The notes under the pieces were generated by a model. That model was not told the DNA's origin, did not search any database, and worked only from the letters and a program-made list of their open reading frames with translations. Shown piece by piece: positions 56,701 through 64,000 of a stretch of 64,000 nucleotides of DNA (its first letter is position 1; each line of letters begins with the position of its first letter). Both the position numbers and the translations under genes were made by a program. The DNA comes from Pholis gunnellus (lineage: Eukaryota > Chordata > Actinopteri > Perciformes > Pholidae), in contig OU342817.1 in NCBI GenBank assembly GCA_910591455.2, forward strand, positions 4,797,915 to 4,861,914. Direction: 5' to 3'.

Positions 56701-59700
56701 TTCAGAGACTTGAACTATTTAAAACAAGGAGCCCTGAAGCTGCTCTGTTCTCTCACAGACTTGGCCGTAAATTTGACTTTTACTAAGCTATGAATGAACT
56801 AAACAAGCACAGAACAGCCACCAATAAATGCCTGAAATGAGTGGACGTGGTGTATAGCGCTTCAAGTCAATCGTATCACGAAGGCCTGGATCAGTCCACT
56901 CAGATTCTAGTTCCTCCAGTTCAGCGTCATGCAGAAACACACAGTGATTCCTCTATTCTCTGGTTTTTAGGATGTAATGGGTGCAGAAGACATGCGTGTT
57001 GTCCTCAATTATGTAAACTGTTCAATGAGCCAAAGTGCAGTTATACAGTAGCATTATCCTTGGGAGTAATTGTAACTAGGTGGTGTGTTAACAGAGATTT
57101 GGCTGTGTGGTTTATACAAATATCAGTCCCACGGGAGGAAACAAGTTTGTACATGTCACATGTTACCTTGACGCGAGGCATGAAGGGATTGTGTCTCTTA
57201 GGTTTCTTGATTTTGGCCTAAAAAGAAAAATCAGAATTGCAGTGTTACGCAGAGGAAGATACAGGTGTGAAAGTTCCTTTAGCAGCAACTACTGTAAAAG
57301 GGAAATATTGTTCCTGATGACTATCACACCAAGAACTCCTTTATTCAACCAACAAGCATTTAGTTGAAGAAATGTGTTAAAATACCCGTGTTGTGTCCTT
57401 GCCCTCTTCATCTTTCTTTTCGTCTTTAGAAGAAGAATCGTTTTCTTCATCGAGCCCTTCATCATCAGACTGAGCCTGTAAAGTAAAACAGGGTTGCATA
57501 TGAACTCCTTCCTTATTTAAAATAAACTAACATTGGGTGGCTTCTGTCACACAATTCTGAGGCGTTACTGAATTAAGTATATATATATATATATATAATG
57601 AATTGAAGTAGGTGCAAAGAAGATAAATGTCTTCATGACTGTTTTGACTCTGTATGAAGAGTAAAATAAAGAAAATACCTTGGCTCCAGCATGTGGCATG
57701 AACGGATTATGGTGCTTGTGTTTTTTCACCTTGGTCTGTAAAAAAAGAAAAGAAAAATGGCGCCGTGACAAAGAAGCAAAAACGGGAAGAACTGCATTTC
57801 ATTACAACTGTTGGTGACTTCTGTGCTTAATGTGTGGTACAGTTCAAATACACGTCCCTCTGCAAATATGTCATGTGTCTGTTTCTTCCTTTAAATAGAC
57901 AAGTAAGTAACTATATATTTAGTTTACTGTACATCAAAAATAACTTCACTATAATCTCACTAGCATCTATAATGAACCCAAACAACTCCTTAACAAGCAG
58001 TGGCTAAGAGGGGGACAGTAATTCATGCTGCGCAGCCAAATCTCTTTAGATACCAAATATATCAGCCGGAATTTTGTGTTTACAAAATAATGCAAAAGGA
58101 TCAAGAGCTGAAACAAGAGAGTACGCAATAAGTAGTAATAATTGTAACAACCTGAAAAGCTTCGTAATAACAACCATGAGCTTTCATAAACCTCACCACT
58201 GTCTGGTGGTGACACAAGTCATTTAAATGGCATGAAAGAAGTAATCAGGAGGAAGCAGGAACTAGAACAATTAGATCGTGGCACAATACCTGCCGCAGTG
58301 ACCTGCATGCAGAAGTAAATGTGGGTTCATAACACACAGACAATTTAAATGATTCTAAGACTCACAAATACAAACATACTAAAGGTCAGTCAGTCTCTAT
58401 TCTATACCAATCAGTGTGTGTGCCTATCAGTTTTCTGATCTTAAGGCTGCTAATGCTGATAATAGACTTACTGTTTTGCTTTCTGGAGGTTTCCCCTCGT
58501 CTCCCTCTTTGGCTTCAGCTGAGTCATCTTTGAGGCCTTTATCGTCTGGTTGGCTCTGCAGCAGATTAAACTCATTACATTTTAATTAAATGTACAGGAT
58601 GTTTCAGCAAAGTGTTGTAAAAAAAGTATGTGTGCCTCAGAGTTTGTTTGAGTTTGACTGATGAAGGCTTGTGAAAACAAATGTGGATATTATAATATTC
58701 AAGCTCATCCAATGACCAATATTCTGTCTTGAAATTTGTTCAGGGTTCCTCAGAACTGTATTTATTTTAGGTGAAGATGACTTAATAAAAAAAGTTATGT
58801 TTTAAACTCACAAAAAATACTTATTATAATAATATAATAATAATATTTTACTCCACTAAAAGGTTTAATTACCTCATTAAAACTCTTAAAATAACATCTA
58901 CTCCCTTTCACTTTGGAAATAAAATCAAAATTGATGAATACTAAATACTAATGTCTCCTCCTTCACTGAGATGTCAAATTTAAGTATATGTGCACTGAGG
59001 GTTTCAAGTTTCCTCATCATAACTTAGGTAACTAGTTGTAATGTCATAAGATCAAGCTCATATAAACACGTTTTTAACTTTCTAGCTTCGACAGACGCTT
59101 TGAAAAATATGTCATTCTGCACAGTGAAGGTTTAAACATCCAAGTGAAGTATCAATAAGCAAAACACATTTTCAACTGAGGGGGACTTTAAGCTTAAAGT
59201 TGTATCTTTAAATCAATATTCAACAAACAGCCACAACTGGCAAACCAATAAATGAGTGTAACCCTTGCACTGCGCGTACACGTCAGCACCTGATGGTTTT
59301 GTGTCACTGTTCAGCTCCTAAAAATGAAACCACAGCAGTTTCTACAGGACGAATAAACCAGCATCGATACACATCAGCTCAGAACAGACACAAACAGCCA
59401 TTAGTCTCTAAACACTGAAGGATTTAACTACCTCTTCTGACGCTCTGGCAGATCTGGAGATCATGTCCTTGTTATCCTGAAGAGGACAGAATAAAGATTC
59501 ATCTTGGCTCATTTATCAAATTATAAAATAATTAACTGATTTAACTTGTATTCTAACTCTAGAGAAATCCACTGTACCTGATTATCCACAGCTTCTCTTG
59601 CTGTTACTTTGTCGAATGTGGACGTCCTCTTCATCTCCTGTGGAGAGATCACAGCCTTAGTAACACGACAGAACAGACGGAAGTCAGAAGAGTCTCATTT

Positions 59701-62700
59701 GGACCACATGTCACGTAGTTGGGTTTAACTGCTTGCAAACCTCTTTGGTTGTTCTGGGTGGAACCGATGGAGTTTCACTTCTGTCCTTCCTCTCTCGCTG
59801 GGTTTTAATGCTTTTGACCTAACAAGGACGGACACACACACACAGATTCACACACACAGATTCACACAGTGTGGTGGAGCAGGAGGACAGGGAGGTTTGA
59901 CGACGAGCAGGCAGGATTGGGAGGGTCTGAGGAGGATGTCCAGGGGAGTGTGAGGGGAGAGGGTATTTTTGACAGAGTTGATCAGCTGTGCCTGTGTGTG
60001 TGTGTGTGTGTGTGTGTGCGGTCACTGATGACTCATGAGTGATGCAAAAAATAGACTGACCGGTTTGGGTTTCTCTTCCCCTTGTTTTGCGTTCTCCTTG
60101 AGGGTCTGTGTGTCTTCTGTGTCTTTCTGAACAAAGGACGCTATTAAACCTAAATCTGATTACTTGTGCATCGACAAAGGACCATACCAGTTTTCTGCAT
60201 ATTTAACTTTTGAACTACAAATCATGGATTGTACAATTTACATCTTTGCAGACCACTTTCAAACGCATGCGATACAGTTTTAGATGATCAAACCAATGTT
60301 TCCTATTATTTCAGCTAACTATTGTTTTTGATGTATCTTTGTACTATATGAGAATCAATATCAGTTTTGGCTAAACTGTAAAGAGATAAAATCCAATACT
60401 GGTGGGACTTGTCGTTCAGTTAGCATAAAACGGCCTGTTAGCATGATTAGCTTTCTCTGTTGAAACAAATGAGCACAGACGGATGATCAGAGGCTAACCG
60501 CTAGCTGAGCCTCTTGTTTTCAAACCACTATGCTGCGACTAAAGTGTGCATGCATGGGCACTATCCTTAAAATGGCTCGTCAGTAAACACTAAATATCTC
60601 AGATTCCCATCTGATGTAATTGAGTTTTATGAGCTGGCCTGGGGCACCCTGGTGGCGTAGAGGTTGTTGTTGGGACTCGTTTGGGTTTGTTCCATCATCT
60701 CTATACAGTGAATACAGTAAATAAAAGCTTAAATAAATACCCCAAATACCAATTTTGCATGGTCTTTGCAAAACAAGTTGCAAGACGAGCTGATTACAGA
60801 TATTTTAAGCTCTCCCCTGTGACATATACTAAAGGTATGAGCCTCTCAACAGGACCAGTCAAGACAAGTTAAGGTGGAATGCAGGCCGAGCCTGTGAGTG
60901 AAAAGATTCTCAAAAACCTCTGACTCCTTTGACTTTATATAGGCCAGACAAAGCGCTCAGAATGCCTTACATTCACCCACTCACACTAAAGTGGTGGTAG
61001 AGCAAGACGCTAAACTCCTGACGGCATCGGTGGACTGTGGTGTGTAGCTGCACGAATAGGAATCTCCCCCTTCCATCTATTAAATGTCAAAGCACCTGTT
61101 TGTTGCCGGATGACTTCTCGCTGCTTGCAGATGGCTCCTCGTCATCTGAGCTTGACTGCTTCTCATGCTGCAGAGATGACAGAGATCATTATTTTATGAA
61201 AAACACGCACATGACACTCTTTTGATACATCCATTTCTCTCAAAAGATCACAATCTCAACCTTCCTTACTTTGTTTGGAGATCGAAATGGGTTCATCTTT
61301 TCCATCGCCTCAGAAAATTTACTCTGAATATGTAACAAAACACAAAAAAGGAGGACAAAAGACAAAATAAGGACCACATACGTAAATTAAATTTAAGATT
61401 GAAACCATCAGACAAAAACTTGTATTATGACGACTCAAAAACCTGTTTGTGACTGGGCTGGCTCTCTTCATTCTCCAATATGTCCTCAGAGTCAGAGTCA
61501 GAGTCAGAGTCCTTCTCCTGCAGATGGAGCACATATTTGTCGTAAAAAATATAAACAATACTAGTACTAGTATGACCAGCTTTAAAATATATATATCTTC
61601 AGGCTTTAATGCGTGATGATGAAATGACAGTACGGCACTTCTTACCTGCTTGTCAGTGTAGAACGTGCTCTTGATCATCGCACTAAAACCGTTCTGGAAT
61701 AAGACAGAGACACCTTAAATAAAACTGACCTTTACTTTAACGTCATAGCAGATCCTCGTCCTAAACATTCGGACAAGAAATGGCATTTCTTTGAGCCCAT
61801 TACCAACATCAGAAAGCTGCCATGATGTCTCGGTAGAGTCCAAACTGTTTGTCAAGTTACCAGAGGTGAAATTCAGCGACTCATAACAACCCACCTGCTT
61901 GGCTTTGGGCTTCTCTGCAGCAGAGGTATTCTCACTTAAGTCTCCGGTCTTTTCCTTATCCTGTTACAACACAATGCACATTACCAGCATGTAATTACTG
62001 ATGGCCGACGGTGTAATGTACTTGCTGGCAGCGTCATTCATCAGATGCAGCATTAAAACGCGAGATTAAATTACCTGAGATGAGGAGGTGAAAGGATTCT
62101 TCAGGATCTTCGCTGCAGCTCCACCCTGACATACAATTCAAAGCGGTTTAAGTTACAAACTGATTTTATCAACTGGATATTCTGTTAGCGTTGATACGTC
62201 ACAGGTGCACGTTCAACTCTCACCTTTGACGGCTTCTCTGTGAGACTGTCACTGCCGGCAGAGAGTTCACTATCCACAGACAGATCATCCTAAACAAGAG
62301 GGATACATCAAAAAGTAAGAATATATCCACATTAAGGGCGACATAGTTTTTCCTGAAGATAATTAGAAGTGGTGGGAAGTGTGTGACCGAAACATTGAGC
62401 TGTTTTTAACTAGAAAACAACCATAAATGTTGGCACAGTACAGCTGGCAAGAAAAAAAAGAAACTAAGTTACTGCATCAACAAAATGTACATAAGAGAAA
62501 AGAATAAAGCCACCAAGTATAGAATTTGAATGTGATTATCTTTTGTTTTTGTTTTAAAAATAAATGTAAAATGTATTTATTTATTTACCCAAACATTTCT
62601 CTTGCGTCATATCTCATAACAAACAATATATTCCTAAAACAGAATCCTTAACTTTTTAGATTAAAAAGCCCGTCATTGATAAACTCGACCATCTTACCTG

Positions 62701-63945
62701 AGACTGATATTTGGCCCCTTTCTTTTTGAACACACCACCAAAGATTCCTCCCTTCTCCTGATGAAAACAATATAATGTCACTACATTTACTGTTAAGTTT
62801 TGACCTTGCAGTCTTACAGTGGCTGGCTTTAACAAACCTCACCTTAGTGTTCTCAGACAGATTGTCGTTGCTCCCTGAGAGCTCACTGGGTTCAGACAAA
62901 CCCTCCTGAAGGCAAGAAACGAAAGTCAACCAATCAATACTGATCCTGTCCTAATAATTCATAGTAACGTGGTTCAATGGTGAGAGGAATAAGCTGCAGC
63001 AATACTCCACGACTCTCACCTGAGATTGTGTCCTCGCTCCAAAAGGCTTTTTAAACATTCCACTGAACATCCCTCCTGTTTCCTGGAGAAAGAAAGTCAC
63101 ATGAAAATTGTTGGCAAAATGTTGCCCAAATTTACATGTTCACACCCGGTTCCATATGAACAGGGAGGTAGGGAGTTCAAAAAGCTGCCTGTTCCCTTAT
63201 ACAAATGCTGATGCATTCAGGATTACCTCACCTTTTCCCAAACTCACTGTCCGCTGAGTCGAGTTCAATACAAACAGCTTTACGACAGTCATGCTATTCC
63301 ACAATTCAATGAAACTGCCATGCACTCAGACCAGAAAAAGGATCTGGTGTCACATTTCTGATTTGGTTCATAAATAGAGAGGAAGGACTTTTCTATCTCA
63401 AAGAACAATGCATCTGTGTTTCTACTTGGTGATCGTGCAAATTCACAGACCAAAGTTGAACTAAAGTGAGTCGAACAGTTCCATCTGCAAAATGCATCGA
63501 AACAGGAAAAGCATACAAACTTTAAACCTTAGTGTTCAAAGCTCACCTTAGTGTTGCTATTCACAGAAAGATTGTCGTTGCTGCCCGAGAGCTCGCTGGG
63601 TGCAGACAAATCCTCCTGAACGCAAGAAACAAACATCTCTTATTGATTATTACCATTTTCTAATAATGTAACGACGGTAAAAGAGAGAAAAGTGAGACGC
63701 ACAACTCTCACCTGAGATTGTGTCCTCGCTCCAAAAGGCTTTGGGGACTTTTTAAACATTCCACTGAACATCCCTCCTGTTTCCTGGAGAAAGGATTCAC
63801 ATTAAAATGTTTTTTGCGAAATTCTAAATTTAAATTGAGGAATAAGTAGTTTTGCTCTGGTTTAAAAAAACCTCACCTTAGTGTTGCTATTCACAGAAAG
63901 GTTGTCGTTGCTGCCTGAGAGCTCGCTGGGTGCCGACAAATCCTC
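53707..63945 (-). CDS. Apolipoprotein L-like protein with NPF and modular exons (gene B, 5' end outside window)
   Basis: This is a tandem paralogue of gene A. Twenty-six coding exons are visible (2538 nt, 845 residues), and more lie right of the window. Exons 5'->3': 63877-63945, 63712-63783, 63547-63615, 63020-63082, 62843-62905, 62698-62757, 62224-62289, 62075-62125, 61895-61960, 61646-61693, 61443-61517, 61270-61323, 61096-61167, 60061-60126, 59741-59818, 59578-59637, 59432-59476, 58472-58555, 57679-57735, 57386-57475, 57167-57217, 56303-56353, 55567-55644, 55402-55441 (LMGWWNNV), 54867-54918 and 53707-54664. The last exon holds the APOL domain: amphipathic helix, GGVATIAGLALAP / VTAVGLGVATAGG hairpin, MDRKKVEKIVQDYQ, second hydrophobic segment SMATGVLTGLFVGMD, and a short acidic tail ending NREYV. 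NPF tripeptides occur in four exons. The in-frame ATG upstream of 54664 is intronic: the phase of exon 54867-54918 (..EEAK) joins at 54664, as in gene A. Confidence 0.82.
55010..55325. mobile_element. Tc1-like element remnant in a gene B intron
   Basis: The blocks 'ggatcctggctgcagggatt', 'gcagcattaagatttccctt', 'ggaactaaggggccaaaacc' and the terminal 'acatacttttggtcgtatgg' are typical of a fish Tc1-family element. It lies within the intron between exons 54867-54918 and 55402-55441. No transposase frame survives. Confidence 0.7.
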
Positions 63946-64000
63946 CTGAGGGCAACAAACAAACGTCCCCTACTGATTATTGTCACCATCTCATAAAGAT

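Overview
The window reads as teleost fish genomic DNA. It is AT-rich, its genes are split into many small exons with consensus GT/AG sites, and it carries degenerate Tc1-like and hAT-like elements of the kinds common in ray-finned fish. The proteins are recognisably vertebrate: hnRNP C, a DOMON-domain protein and two apolipoprotein L-type (APOL) proteins. All gene models below were spliced by eye, checking donor, acceptor and reading phase at each junction. No transcript or database evidence was available.

Layout. 1-9.9 kb: no protein gene is supportable. There is a short minisatellite at 3.4 kb and a CpG-rich candidate first exon of a minus-strand gene at 4.86-5.03 kb whose body would lie left of the window. 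10.0-16.4 kb (+): hnrnpc, complete, with one 5' UTR exon, seven coding exons and a predicted 315-residue protein. 16.55-17.74 kb: a decayed Tc1-like transposon directly behind the hnrnpc poly(A) signals. 18.3-23.85 kb (-): a six-coding-exon gene for a secreted or GPI-anchored DOMON protein related to ferric-chelate reductase 1 (241 residues). 24-29 kb: intergenic, with repeat remnants.

29.0-49.9 kb (-): a very large APOL-like gene ('gene A'). I can chain 52 coding exons in a consistent frame, giving about 1,745 residues. The 3' end encodes an APOL membrane-interacting domain followed by a ~400-residue charged tail. The 5' two thirds is an array of tiny exons, all phase 0-0, that mostly alternate between two modules: 'A', a basic GG-x-FSGxFKK-(T/S)PK motif, and 'B', an acidic/serine LSASNDSLSEN-type motif. 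Part of the array has been copied recently (35.4-36.4 kb and 40.1-41.2 kb).

52.1-64 kb (-): a tandem paralogue ('gene B'), cut by the right window edge. It has the same APOL domain and module array, plus four separate exons with an Asn-Pro-Phe (NPF) tripeptide, the motif bound by EH domains. The most unusual biology here is this APOL-plus-modular-exon-array architecture. It looks like a large disordered, multiply phosphorylatable and heavily spliceable N-terminal region attached to an APOL domain. That function is inference; the exon pattern is visible directly.
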